This document shows, one piece after another, positions 7,288 to 15,669 of a stretch of DNA of 35,101 nt. Positions within the stretch are counted from its first letter, which is position 1, and each line of letters opens with the position of its first letter. A model generated the notes under the pieces. The model saw nothing but the letters and a program-made list of their open reading frames with translations. It was not told the origin of the DNA and searched no databases. The translations under genes were made by a program, and so were the position numbers. The DNA lies in the NCBI GenBank assembly GCA_009844425.1, contig VYBN01000019.1:22229-57329 (forward strand), given 5' to 3'. The stretch is from Gammaproteobacteria bacterium (GTDB lineage: Bacteria; Pseudomonadota; Gammaproteobacteria; Steroidobacterales; Foliamicaceae).

Positions 7288-8412
7288 ATGACAAACCAGA
7301 TAACACGCCGCAGCCTGCTGTCGGGCGGCGCAGGCGCCCTGGCGGGAATGGCCGCATTGCCGGCGCTGACCGCTTCGAAGGCCTCGGCGGACGAGACGGC
7401 CGGTTCGACGGACGGCACCTATCCCACGGTTCCGCTGCGCAGCGACACCGTGAACTTCGGCGTCGTGCAGTCCCGCGTTCATCCCGTCGACGCCGCCAAT
7501 ACGAAGCAGACGCTCAAGAAGAACCTCGACCACATGCTGTGGCTGATCGACCGGGCGCAGTACTACGGTGGGCACAAGGACTTCCTGGCCTTTCACGAGT
7601 TTCCGTTGACCGGCTGGGACCGGTGGACGCGCTCCGAGATACTGAGCTTCGCCCCGGAACTGCCGGGCGAGGAAACCGAGGCCATCGGCGCCAAGGCCCG
7701 CGAGCACAACTGCTATATCTCGTTCGGAACCTACGCGCAGTACAAGGACTGGCCGCGCCACATCATGAGCGTGGCGGTGGTGATCGGCCCGGACGGGGAG
7801 ATCGTTTCCCAACAGTGGAAGGCCCGCAATATCCACGGCGTGTTCGTGGGCTTCGAGCTCTTCACCACTTCGGTCTATGAGGTGCTGGAGCGCTATGTCG
7901 AAATGTACGGCTGGGACGCCGTGATTCCCGTGGCCCGGACCTCGGTGGGCAACGTCTGCATCTCGCCCTGCAAGATGGAGCCGGAACTCTACCGGGCCAT
8001 GTCGATCAAGGGCGCCGAGATCATCATCCGGACGTCAACGGGCGGCTACAACCACCTCGACATGCGCAATGTCTGCCAGTCGAACAAGGTGTACGGCGCG
8101 CTGTCGAACAACGCCGTGTCGCCGGGCAACAAGAGCTTTTTCGAAACCGCGGGCGGAGGCGGCAGCGTCATCATCGGCCCCGACGGAAAGATCCTTGCCG
8201 AGGTGGAGGGCCATCACGAGGAGCTGATCAACTACCGGATCCCGATGGCCGCCTTCCGCGAGCAGCACCGGATTCCGGATTTTCACGCCGAGCTGTACGC
8301 GCACGTGCTGGACGGCTACAAGTCCCGCTACGCACCGGGCGCGTTCCTCGACTACCTGCCGGAAGGGCTCGACGAGGCCTACCAGCAGTTCAAGGAAAAG
8401 GCCCGCTGGTAG
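7288..8412 (+). CDS. Tat-exported carbon-nitrogen hydrolase (nitrilase superfamily)
   Basis: The 374-residue protein starts with a Tat signal (TRRSLLSGGAGALAG, arginines 7 and 8), predicting export in folded form; cleavage is probable after ASA around residue 34. The rest is a nitrilase-superfamily alpha-beta-beta-alpha domain. The Glu-Lys-Cys triad is visible as FHEFPLTGW (Glu104), QQWKARN (Lys178) and GNVCISPC (Cys224 or Cys228), followed by the conserved MSIKGAEIIIR. The second half resembles aliphatic amidase/formamidase more than true nitrilases. The spacing from Cys224 to the ProGlu of MEPELYR is two residues longer than the usual CxxxxxPE. Most family members are cytoplasmic, so export is unusual. 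It follows the SDR by 18 bases (AAGGGAGAC ribosome binding site). The substrate is unknown. Confidence 0.85.
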   Translation: MTNQITRRSLLSGGAGALAGMAALPALTASKASADETAGSTDGTYPTVPLRSDTVNFGVVQSRVHPVDAANTKQTLKKNLDHMLWLIDRAQYYGGHKDFLAFHEFPLTGWDRWTRSEILSFAPELPGEETEAIGAKAREHNCYISFGTYAQYKDWPRHIMSVAVVIGPDGEIVSQQWKARNIHGVFVGFELFTTSVYEVLERYVEMYGWDAVIPVARTSVGNVCISPCKMEPELYRAMSIKGAEIIIRTSTGGYNHLDMRNVCQSNKVYGALSNNAVSPGNKSFFETAGGGGSVIIGPDGKILAEVEGHHEELINYRIPMAAFREQHRIPDFHAELYAHVLDGYKSRYAPGAFLDYLPEGLDEAYQQFKEKARW

Positions 8413-8424
8413 TCCGGCTGAATC

Positions 8425-8447
8425 GCCATTCCGCTTGACGGAACGGC
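8425..8447 (+). terminator. Hairpin between the nitrilase gene and argG
   Basis: GCC-A-TTCCG at 8425-8433 pairs with CGGAA-C-GGC at 8439-8447 around a CTTGA loop. No U-run follows, so it is either a weak terminator or a structure in the argG leader, whose start is 15 bases further on. Confidence 0.3.
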
Positions 8448-8462
8448 AGCTGGCGTTCGGCG

Positions 8463-9677
8463 ATGGTGCGCGCGCAAAAGGTAGTGCTGGCTTACTCCGG
8501 GGGGCTGGACACGTCGGTGATATGCAGGTGGCTCCAGGAATCCCGCCGCGCCGAAGTGGTGACCTTTACCGCCGACATCGGCCAGGGCGGGGAGGTCGAG
8601 CCGGCGCGCGTCAAGGCGAAGTCGATGGGCGTGGAGGAAATCCACGTCGAAGACCTCAGGGAGACTTTTGTCCGCGACTACGTGTTTCCAATGTTCCGCG
8701 CCAATGCGCTGTATGAAGGGGAATACCTGCTGGGCACCGCCATCGCCCGTCCGCTGATCGCCAGGCGCCTGGTGGAAATCGCGGAGGAGACCGGCGCCGA
8801 CGCCATCGTCCATGGCGCCACGGGAAAGGGCAATGACCAGGTGCGGTTCGAGCTGGGGGCCTATGCGCTGAATCCCGACATCAAGGTGATCGCGCCCTGG
8901 CGGGAGTGGGACCTGAATTCACGGGAGAAGCTACTGGCCTATTGCCGGGAACACGACATACCCGTCGATTTTGAGCAGCAGGACCAGTCGCCGTATTCGA
9001 TGGACGCCAACCTGCTGCACATTTCCTACGAGGGCGGTGACCTGGAAGACCCCTGGTGCGAGCCGGATGAGAGCATCTGGCGCTGGACCGTGTCTCCCGA
9101 AGCGGCGCCGGATGAGCCGCGGCTTGTGGAGATCGAATTCGCCCGGGGCGATCCGGTGGCGCTGGACGGCGAGCGCCTGAGTCCCGCGGGCTTGCTGGCG
9201 CGCCTGAACGAACTGGGCGGAGCGCATGGAGTAGGGCGCCAGGACCTGGTAGAGAACCGCTATGTCGGCATGAAGTCGCGCGGCTGCTACGAAACTCCCG
9301 GCGGCACGATCCTGCTGAAAGCGCACCGCGCGATCGAGTCAGTAACTCTCGACCGTGAAGTGGCCCATCTGAAGGACGAACTGATGCCGCGCTACGCCAG
9401 TCTCATCTACAACGGCTACTGGTGGTCGCCGGAACGCAAGGCGCTGCAGGCCTTGATCGACCAGTCGCAGGAACCCGTCAACGGCCTCGTGCGACTGAAG
9501 CTGTACAAGGGTTCCGTAACGGTCCTCGGCCGGCGCTCGCCGGACAGCCTGTTCGACGAGAGCATGGCGACGTTCGAGGACGACCGCGGCGCGTACAGCC
9601 AGGGCGACGCCACGGGCTTTATTCGCCTGAACGCCCTGCGCCTGCGTCTTGCCGCGAAGCTCGGCCGCAAGCTTTAG
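8463..9677 (+). CDS. argG: Argininosuccinate synthase
   Basis: ArgG joins citrulline and aspartate using ATP to form argininosuccinate, the penultimate step of arginine synthesis in the cytoplasm. The 404-residue product matches family length. The N-type ATP pyrophosphatase P-loop SGGLDTS is at residues 12-18. Further family signatures are [31 protein letters not shown] and the aspartate/citrulline-binding segment [32 protein letters not shown] forms part of the tetramer core. The ATG at 8463 has no strong ribosome binding site. argG stands alone here: no argH or argF neighbours, only accessory genes on both sides. It ends 2 bases before the convergent SnoaL-like gene, leaving no room for a separate terminator. 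Confidence 0.97.
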   Translation: MVRAQKVVLAYSGGLDTSVICRWLQESRRAEVVTFTADIGQGGEVEPARVKAKSMGVEEIHVEDLRETFVRDYVFPMFRANALYEGEYLLGTAIARPLIARRLVEIAEETGADAIVHGATGKGNDQVRFELGAYALNPDIKVIAPWREWDLNSREKLLAYCREHDIPVDFEQQDQSPYSMDANLLHISYEGGDLEDPWCEPDESIWRWTVSPEAAPDEPRLVEIEFARGDPVALDGERLSPAGLLARLNELGGAHGVGRQDLVENRYVGMKSRGCYETPGGTILLKAHRAIESVTLDREVAHLKDELMPRYASLIYNGYWWSPERKALQALIDQSQEPVNGLVRLKLYKGSVTVLGRRSPDSLFDESMATFEDDRGAYSQGDATGFIRLNALRLRLAAKLGRKL

Positions 9678-9679
9678 CT

Positions 9680-10696
9680 TCAGACCCTGACGTTCGGCCT
9701 GCCCCGCAGGTGCGCCACGCGCTCCAGCACGTCCGTGCCCAGCTGCAGCAGCGCCTCGATGATGTCGATCGGAACCCAGTTTTCGGCGATCAGGCCGTTC
9801 TCGATTCGATAGAAGTCCATGACGCGCATGGTCACGCGCTTTCCGGTGGCCGCGAGCCCCAGCCAGCCCGGTCCGGCGTGGGTTGCCTGCACGCTCGGCC
9901 AGCCGCCGGTGACCGCGTAGCTGCCGCATCCCATGTCAATGAAATGCCCGGCGCCGCTGCGGTCCGGAAACGCTCTCAAGAACGGCGCCTGGTGGTGCGC
10001 CCTGTATCCGTCCATTCCCCTGGCCGTGCCGATGCCGGCGGGGCCGTACCAGAGAAAATTCCGGGTCCAGTACTTATGCTGCTGCATGCTGTCCAGGTCC
10101 CTCCGGTCAAACCGGAACAGGCCCTGGTGCATCGCCAGCACCAGTGCAATGCTGCTGGCGCTATGTTCGGAATCTTCCTCGCCCAGCCGCACGCCGTCGG
10201 CCGTGGCGGGCGCGGGCCACGCCACCTCGGCTCCCAGACTGGGTGCGATCGGCCAGATGCCTGCCTGACGCAGCAGATCGAGGAGGTCCCAAAGGGCATA
10301 CGTCTGGATTATTTTGCCGTCGACGAGCTCGTGCGCTTCCCCGTAACGCAGGTGCGCCACGCCGTGCGTTGCGGGCACGCCCAGCCAGTCGGCCACGAAG
10401 TTGGACTGGTAGATGCCGATCGTCGCGGCGTAGTGCTTCGTGCCTGATTCGCCCACGAGAAAGATCGAGTCGCGCCGCTCCATGTCGGGAAAGGAACGGC
10501 GAACGTTGTGCCAGACGTCCTTGATGGCATCGGTTCCCTTAAGCTCATTGATCGGATGGGAACCGTACCAGCGGGCATCGGGGTGATAGATGCGCTCGAC
10601 GGTCTCGTCGAGCGCTTTTCCTTCGGCCGCGGCAAGCGCCCTCAGGGCCTCGTGGATGCTGGCCTTGTTGCCGGGATGCAAGGAAGATTCACGCAT
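9680..10696 (-). CDS. Tandem SnoaL-like (NTF2-fold) protein
   Basis: The 338-residue protein appears to be two NTF2-like cone domains in one chain. Domain 1 (about 15-150) contains ERIYHPDARWYGSHPINELKG and IKDVWHNVRRSFPDMERR. Domain 2 (about 180-330) contains KYWTRNFLWYGPAGIGTARG, ahead of RAFPDRSGAGHFIDMGCGSY and the closing VMDFYRIENGLIAENWVPID. These features match the SnoaL-like polyketide-cyclase family, whose members are cyclases, isomerases, hydrolases or binding proteins. There is no signal peptide. It is transcribed alone and converges on argG. The function cannot be stated beyond the fold, but small-molecule binding or isomerisation is likely. Confidence 0.8.
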   Translation of the reverse strand: MRESSLHPGNKASIHEALRALAAAEGKALDETVERIYHPDARWYGSHPINELKGTDAIKDVWHNVRRSFPDMERRDSIFLVGESGTKHYAATIGIYQSNFVADWLGVPATHGVAHLRYGEAHELVDGKIIQTYALWDLLDLLRQAGIWPIAPSLGAEVAWPAPATADGVRLGEEDSEHSASSIALVLAMHQGLFRFDRRDLDSMQQHKYWTRNFLWYGPAGIGTARGMDGYRAHHQAPFLRAFPDRSGAGHFIDMGCGSYAVTGGWPSVQATHAGPGWLGLAATGKRVTMRVMDFYRIENGLIAENWVPIDIIEALLQLGTDVLERVAHLRGRPNVRV

Positions 10697-10732
10697 GACC
10701 GCGCAATGTTACGACCCTGACGGGATGGTCGG

Positions 10733-12022
10733 TCAAGCCTTGAGAGGGCTCCGTGCGCACGCGGCGCGGGCTGCGCTTTCGCCGGAGCGGATGGCGCTTT
10801 CGATTGTGGCCGGCAGCCCCGTGTCGGTCCAGTCTCCCGCCAGGAAGAGGTTGCTGTAGCCGCATGTCGTGGCCGGCCGTCGGCGGACCTGCGAGGGCGT
10901 TTGCGTCATGGTGGCCCGCTTTTCCTTGACCACGCGGTAGCGGGGCAGGGCTTGCGGATCCATTGCCAGCGCTTTCGCCACGTCACGCCAGATTCTGACG
11001 GCAAGCACCTCGGCGGGTTCCCCGACCAGGTCGCTGCCGGCGCTGACTGTCACGGACGCGATCCGCCCGCGAACGAAAAGCCACTGGGCCGTCCCACCGA
11101 TCAGGCCCAGAAACGGAAGTTCCGGCGCAAGATCGGCCGGGCGTGACAGCAGAAAATGGACGTTGACGATGGGATTGCTCTGCTCGGGCACGGTCAGTCC
11201 CGGGACCAATGCCGCCGCTGCCGCCGGCGGCACTGCCAGGACGACGCTGTCGCCATCCTGGAGCGGGATTGTTTCGGAACCTAAATCCAGTGCACGCGCG
11301 CAGCCCTCCCGGTATTCGATCGCCTGCAACCGCTTCTTGAACCGGATACCTGCTCCATTTTCGCGCAACATGCGAAGCGCGGGATCCACAAACGCCTCGG
11401 ACAGGCCGTGCCTTGCCACGAGGGGCCGGCAGGCTTTCTCGCCCCTGGCGAAAGTTTCCCGCAATACCGGCCACAGCAAGCGCGCGGCCCCCGTGCTGGC
11501 GGACGTGTTCAGCGCCGCAACCGCCAGGGGTTCCCACAGTCTCTCGAACAACACGCCGCTGTTGCCCACCGTTTCCCGAACGGTGCTCTCCGCGCCGGCG
11601 AAAGCGAAGCGAAGCGCCGAAAGATAGCGCCAGGCCGGCGCGCCCGGTACCCGCCGCCGTTTATCGAAGATCCACCATGGAATTCTTCCGGCGCCCGGCC
11701 GAAAGGACCATCGCCGGCCGTTGCGAACGTCGAAAAATGGGAAACAGGCCTGTTCAGGACCGATCAGGGCGTTGCCGGCGCCGGTCGCATTCAGGTAGCG
11801 CCGGGTTGCCGTATTGCCGCTGAGCAGCAGGTGGTTGCCGTTGTCGATCCGGCATCCAAGCCGGGTATCCTCATAGGAACGGCAGCGCCCGCCGGCCTGT
11901 GCGGCGGCCTCGTATATTTTGACTGGCCGATCTCCGGCCGCCAAGGAAACTGCCGTCGAAAGTCCGGCTAGTCCAGCACCGACAACATGAACCGCGCCCG
12001 AATGGCCGCTAGAAGATCCCAT
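10733..12022 (-). CDS. hpnE: Squalene-associated FAD-dependent desaturase HpnE
   Basis: HpnE is the FAD enzyme that reduces hydroxysqualene to squalene in the three-step HpnCDE route. The 429-residue product opens with the dinucleotide motif VHVVGAGLAGLSTAVSLA and EAAAQAGGRCRSY, typical of the phytoene-desaturase / amine-oxidase flavoprotein group. NGNHLLLSGN and WEPLAVAALNTS are characteristic of HpnE. The C-terminal flavin-binding stretch is LFLAGDWTDTGLPATIESA. Its ATG at 12022 overlaps the end of hpnD by 14 bases, so the two are translationally coupled. The identity is supported by both family motifs and the neighbouring hpnD and hpnC genes. Confidence 0.93.
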   Translation of the reverse strand: MGSSSGHSGAVHVVGAGLAGLSTAVSLAAGDRPVKIYEAAAQAGGRCRSYEDTRLGCRIDNGNHLLLSGNTATRRYLNATGAGNALIGPEQACFPFFDVRNGRRWSFRPGAGRIPWWIFDKRRRVPGAPAWRYLSALRFAFAGAESTVRETVGNSGVLFERLWEPLAVAALNTSASTGAARLLWPVLRETFARGEKACRPLVARHGLSEAFVDPALRMLRENGAGIRFKKRLQAIEYREGCARALDLGSETIPLQDGDSVVLAVPPAAAAALVPGLTVPEQSNPIVNVHFLLSRPADLAPELPFLGLIGGTAQWLFVRGRIASVTVSAGSDLVGEPAEVLAVRIWRDVAKALAMDPQALPRYRVVKEKRATMTQTPSQVRRRPATTCGYSNLFLAGDWTDTGLPATIESAIRSGESAARAACARSPLKA

Positions 12023-12875
12023 GCCGCAGCGCCAGCCAGACCTTTCGCCAACTCCTGAGCGACACCGGATCCGCGATCTTCTTCCAGCCGCGTGTTTCGA
12101 GCAGATTCAGGGTTTCCTGGTAGGTTTCCATCATGATTACGGCAGGGCGCATCAGACCCCGCCGGAGACCCTTCAGCAGCCACTCGGTTTCGAGATAGTA
12201 GCGGCGGGCGAGTCTCGACACCTCCAAGCAGGCGCCGGCAAAAGAGGGATGGACGATGATGCGGGACAGCGATCTTTCGTCCACGCTGTACTTTTGCAGC
12301 GTTTCCGAAGGAATGTAGAGACGATTCCTGGCCGCATCCGACTTGACGTCCCGCAGGATATTGGTGAGCTGCAAGGCGTTGCCGAGGGCCACGGCAATTC
12401 GCGGGCCCGGTTTCTGAGGCATGCCGAACACCCGGATCGAGAGCATGCCCACGGCGCCCGCGACTTTCCGGCAGTAGTCGAGCAGGCCGTCCACCGACCG
12501 TATGCGCACCCGGGGGGCCGCATCGATTTCCATGCCGTCGATAATGGCCTGAAACTCCTCTTGCGGCAGGTCGAATCGATCGACCGGTTCCAGCAGGGCC
12601 TGCGAAGTGAGGCGCTCGGGCCGTCCCCTGTAGAGCAGGTCTATTTCTTTCCGCCAACCGTCGAGCGCCCGCAATTTGTCCACGGATTCGCCGGGTGAAT
12701 CGGCAATATCGTCGACTTCGCGGCAAAACGCGTAGACTGCGTACATGGCCTGCCGCCGCTCCTCCGGCAGCAACCTCATGGCCCAGTAAAACGAAGTTCC
12801 CGACTGCCTGACCACGCGATTTGCGTGCGCGGCGGGCGATATGTTTTCCAGAACCGGGTCGGCAGGCCTAGTCAT
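12009..12875 (-). CDS. hpnD: Presqualene diphosphate synthase HpnD
   Basis: HpnD condenses two farnesyl diphosphates head-to-head to presqualene diphosphate. From ATG 12875 the protein is 288 residues, the usual length. The first Asp-rich motif is YAFCREVDDIADS (Asp55, 56, 59) and the second is NILRDVKSDAARNRLYIP (Asp176 to 180); both bind Mg-diphosphate. The SGTSFYWAMRLLP opening is also typical. The longer frame upstream of 12875 is Arg/Pro-rich and not protein-like. A TTG around 12902 behind an AGGGGG stretch is an alternative start that adds about nine residues. The stop overlaps hpnE by 14 bases. A TATAAT box on this strand at 12956-12951 could drive the pair. Confidence 0.93.
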   Translation of the reverse strand: MTRPADPVLENISPAAHANRVVRQSGTSFYWAMRLLPEERRQAMYAVYAFCREVDDIADSPGESVDKLRALDGWRKEIDLLYRGRPERLTSQALLEPVDRFDLPQEEFQAIIDGMEIDAAPRVRIRSVDGLLDYCRKVAGAVGMLSIRVFGMPQKPGPRIAVALGNALQLTNILRDVKSDAARNRLYIPSETLQKYSVDERSLSRIIVHPSFAGACLEVSRLARRYYLETEWLLKGLRRGLMRPAVIMMETYQETLNLLETRGWKKIADPVSLRSWRKVWLALRHGIF

Positions 12876-12950
12876 CGATTGATGTGCGATCCTGACTTGG
12901 TTCAAGCTTACCCCCTTAGCTTGTACGGCCCGTTTTTCGATTGAGTATGC

Positions 12951-12956
12951 ATTATA
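12951..12956 (-). promoter_or_regulatory. Candidate -10 box for hpnD-hpnE
   Basis: ATTATA on the plus strand gives TATAAT on the minus strand, in the divergent hpnD/hpnC spacer and about 75 bases upstream of the hpnD start. The matching -35 region is poor, so this is a candidate only. Confidence 0.35.
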
Positions 12957-13015
12957 TTCCCGATCATACCGGCATAGCGCTCGCGATGCGCACCGGTCTG
13001 AATCAGGAGAAGGAA

Positions 13016-13903
13016 TTGCATCGGGATTCAGCCATGGAACGCCCCTCGGGCAAGGGCGCGGGGGGCGAGAACTTTCCGGTCGGCTCGTGGCTGCTGCCCG
13101 CACGGCTGCGCGGGCATATTGCGTCCTTTTATGCCTACGCGCGCGCGATCGACGATATCGCCGACGATCCCGGCCTTGAGCCGCAGGAAAAAATTGGGCG
13201 CTTGGACCGGTTCGCGCGGGCCGTAGCGGGAAACGGCAGCGGCGACCCCGCTTTGCAGAAGGCGCACGATATCCGCCGCAGCCTCAGGGAGACTGGAGTC
13301 ACGCACCGGCATTGCGTGGACCTGACGCGCGCGTTCAAGCAGGACGCAACCCAGTTGCGCTACGACGACTGGGACGATCTGATCGGCTATTGCAATTTCT
13401 CGGCGGCCCCCGTGGGGCGCTACCTGGTGGACCTGCACGGTCAGCCGGCCAGCGCGTACCCCGCGTCCGACGCGCTCTGCAACGCGTTGCAGGTAATCAA
13501 CCATCTGCAGGACTGCGCGGATGACTACAAGGCCCTGAACCGGGTGTACCTGCCGCGGCGCTGGATGAACGAGGCGGGGAGCTCGATAGAAGATCTCGCC
13601 GGAACCCGCTCCACGCCGGCGCTGAGACAGGTAATGGACCGGTGCCTGGATGCGACCGGCGAACTGCTGGTGCTGGCCAGGACGCTGCCCGGACAGCTTC
13701 ACGACCGTCGCTTCGGCATGGAAGCAGCCGTGATCGTGGCCATCGCCGACAAGCTTTGCGCCGAACTGCGCCGCCGCGACCCGCTGGCGGAACGGGTGGT
13801 GCTGAGCAAGGTGCAATATCTGGGCTGTTTTCTGGCCGGAGTCGGACGCGTGCTGGTCAATCGAAACCCGCGGCGCTTTCCCGAGGATGTGAACGATGGC
13901 TGA
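13016..13903 (+). CDS. hpnC: Hydroxysqualene synthase HpnC
   Basis: HpnC converts presqualene diphosphate to hydroxysqualene, the middle step between HpnD and HpnE. The protein has the squalene/phytoene synthase fold: ENFPVGSWLLPARLRGHIA is the HpnC signature opening, YARAIDDIADDP the first Asp-rich motif and QDCADDYKALNRVYLP the second. I chose TTG 13016 because AGGAGAAGG at 13005-13013 is a strong ribosome binding site at proper distance; ATG 13034 and TTG 12941 are alternatives. The product is then 295 residues. It is divergent from hpnD-hpnE, whereas these genes are more often codirectional. Its stop overlaps the next start by 8 bases (ATGGCTGA). Confidence 0.92.
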   Translation: MHRDSAMERPSGKGAGGENFPVGSWLLPARLRGHIASFYAYARAIDDIADDPGLEPQEKIGRLDRFARAVAGNGSGDPALQKAHDIRRSLRETGVTHRHCVDLTRAFKQDATQLRYDDWDDLIGYCNFSAAPVGRYLVDLHGQPASAYPASDALCNALQVINHLQDCADDYKALNRVYLPRRWMNEAGSSIEDLAGTRSTPALRQVMDRCLDATGELLVLARTLPGQLHDRRFGMEAAVIVAIADKLCAELRRRDPLAERVVLSKVQYLGCFLAGVGRVLVNRNPRRFPEDVNDG

Positions 13904-14162
13904 CACCCGATCCGCCGACGCGAGACGATCGTTCTGGCGGCGCTACTACCGCCCGCCGTTTATCGGCGTGATCGCCTTTTTCGCCGTTCTGCTGGCCTTG
14001 CCCCTGGCCCACTCCTTCGTGATTCTGGTGCGCGACCTGATCGGCTACGAGAACGCCGCAGGGTGGCTTGTTGGGCTACTTCCGGGCGCAGACCATCAGG
14101 TTTCCGTAGGCCGTGTTTTCCGTAAGGGACTTGTCCCGGAACCGGGAAATTCCCTGGCCTAA
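13896..14162 (+). pseudogene. Truncated membrane-protein ORF following hpnC
   Basis: An ATG overlapping the hpnC stop opens an 88-residue frame. The first 55 or so residues look real: a basic N-terminus (RRSFWRRYYRPPF), then a hydrophobic helix (IGVIAFFAVLLALPLAHSF), then a polar RDLIGYENAA. From about 14076 onward the frame runs antisense through the C-terminus of the convergent methyltransferase gene and no longer reads like a protein. The simplest explanation is the 5' end of a larger membrane protein, translationally coupled to hpnC, cut off by a rearrangement that brought in the methyltransferase. A genuine small membrane protein is the alternative. I do not recognise the family. Confidence 0.45.
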
Positions 14163-15191
14163 CTGGATCTTGTCCCGGTTGAACCCGGCCTCAACACAGA
14201 TCTGGACCATGTCCTCGTCCTGCAGCGCACCCATGTAGGGCTCGTTGTTGAACCTTGCCATCCAGTCGCAGTAGTACTTTTCAAGAGCCTTGTCCGGCAC
14301 GATGTTGTCCATGTGGATCATCAGGCCGCCGGGCGCCAGCAGGCGATGGCACTCCTTGTGGATGGCCCGGATCGCCTTCCGCGAGGTTTCGTGCAGGAGG
14401 GCGGTAGACACGATGAGATCGAAACTCCCGTCGTCGAAGTTGGTGCGCTCCGCGTTCTGTTGGGAGAAATGGACTTCCTTGCCCATCGCGACGGCGCGGG
14501 CATGGCCATAGCGAAGGCAGGTGGCCGCCACGTCGATCGCGTGGATTTCCGCATCGGGGAAGTGGTCGCAGTAAGCCAGGGTGGAGTGCCCTACCGTACA
14601 CCCCATATCGAGGATCCGACGGGGGCCCGCGTCGCTGAAGTGATCCTTCAGCCAGGCAACAAGCGTCCGGCCCATGCCATCCAGGTTGGGGCCCAGGCGG
14701 CCCATGGAATAGAGGCGGTAGGTGCGGTCGAACTCGGCCCCGGCAAAGACATCGTCTTCGGTCATTTCCTGCTGGTAACTGCCGGGTTTGCAGTGAACAT
14801 CCACGGCCGCGAGGTACGGCGGCATTTCGACGCTGTCATCCAGGGTCAGCGATCCCAGCGTGCCTCTGAAGGAATTGGCCCTGTCGATGAGTTCGGGCAG
14901 CTGCCGTTCGATGCTGGGTCCGACCGTGTCATAAAGCACTTCCTGCGTGGTCCGCATCATGGAACTCCACCACTTGTTTTGGGGCTCGTCTTCCAGGGCT
15001 TCGCGCAACTCCTTGCGCGAAGGATTCGAGCCGTCCGGGCGTCGGGACAGGGGCTTGTCGGCAAGGATTGCATTGTTGCCGGCATGGAAGTTGTTGGTGG
15101 TGAACACCCTCAGGGTCTTGACGAAACTCTGGGCCGACTGCTCGTCGTGGGTGGCTTCCGGAAACATGGCGTGGTCCGAGTTGTTGCGCAT
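14076..15191 (-). CDS. SAM-dependent class I methyltransferase with long N-terminal extension
   Basis: This is a 371-residue protein with a C-terminal Rossmann methyltransferase domain. Motif I, RILDMGCTVGHST, is at about 192-204, followed by the acidic loop AEIHAIDVA, then DGSFDLIVSTALLHE (motif IV/post-I region) and CHRLLAPGGLMIHMD. The first 185 residues form an extension I do not recognise, containing WWSSMMRTTQEVLYD and PPYLAAVDVHCKPGSY. The same architecture recurs in the gene at 31721-32815, so the two are paralogues. Ribosome binding site GGGAGAG precedes ATG 15191. It is monocistronic and divergent from the small gene at 15194. The substrate is unknown; the lack of membrane segments suggests a small-molecule substrate in the cytoplasm. 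Confidence 0.82.
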   Translation of the reverse strand: MRNNSDHAMFPEATHDEQSAQSFVKTLRVFTTNNFHAGNNAILADKPLSRRPDGSNPSRKELREALEDEPQNKWWSSMMRTTQEVLYDTVGPSIERQLPELIDRANSFRGTLGSLTLDDSVEMPPYLAAVDVHCKPGSYQQEMTEDDVFAGAEFDRTYRLYSMGRLGPNLDGMGRTLVAWLKDHFSDAGPRRILDMGCTVGHSTLAYCDHFPDAEIHAIDVAATCLRYGHARAVAMGKEVHFSQQNAERTNFDDGSFDLIVSTALLHETSRKAIRAIHKECHRLLAPGGLMIHMDNIVPDKALEKYYCDWMARFNNEPYMGALQDEDMVQICVEAGFNRDKIQLGQGISRFRDKSLTENTAYGNLMVCARK

Positions 15192-15193
15192 CT

Positions 15194-15622
15194 GTGCTCT
15201 CCCGGGCGCTTGCTTGGCCTTGTCTGGACTATCGACCTATACTACCCCCTCCAAAAAACGCAGGAAACAACCCGGTAAACAGGGCAAGGGGGCGTACGCT
15301 GGCGGACGGAAAAGGAAAACCGAGGCAACGGGTTGCCAAGGGGCGCAGGCCCTTTTTCTTGGATTCGCCCGACTCGGACAAGTTGCTGGCCATGATCGTG
15401 GCCCTGGTCGGAGAGGTGTCCGTCGTCAAGGAACGGCTCGACACCCATGAACGGCTTGCCGCCCAGGGAAAGGTCGCCACGGCGGAAGAGATCGAAAACT
15501 ACAAACCGGACGAAGACGTGGAAGACGAACGGGAGGTCTGGCGCGCGGCCATGCTCGACCGGGTCTTCCGGATCATTTCCGCTACCCGGGACATGGACGG
15601 GTCTTCCGATCCGGAAGAATAG
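15194..15622 (+). CDS. Small conserved-looking hypothetical protein
   Basis: The frame gives 142 residues from GTG 15194, but the first 35 or so are Pro/Arg-rich and overlap the likely promoter, so the true start is probably later (CTG 15298 behind AAGGGGG, TTG 15359 or ATG 15392). The convincing part reads SDKLLAMIVALVGEVSVVKERLDTHERLA, an amphipathic, probably coiled-coil helix, then VATAEEIENYKPD and an acidic EDEREVWRAAMLDRVFRI helix. No signal peptide or catalytic motif is visible. The Asp/Glu-rich helical make-up suggests a protein-protein interaction role, but no function can be assigned. It is divergent from the methyltransferase gene. Confidence 0.6.
   Translation: MLSRALAWPCLDYRPILPPPKNAGNNPVNRARGRTLADGKGKPRQRVAKGRRPFFLDSPDSDKLLAMIVALVGEVSVVKERLDTHERLAAQGKVATAEEIENYKPDEDVEDEREVWRAAMLDRVFRIISATRDMDGSSDPEE
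15214..15243 (+). promoter_or_regulatory. Candidate sigma-70 promoter for the small hypothetical gene
   Basis: TTGGCC at 15214-15219 and TATACT at 15238-15243 are separated by 18 bases. Transcription would start near 15250, which argues that translation does not begin at GTG 15194. Confidence 0.45.
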
Positions 15623-15669
15623 ATGCTGCAACCATTCGCCCGGGGCGATGTGCTCAGAAGACGCGTGCG

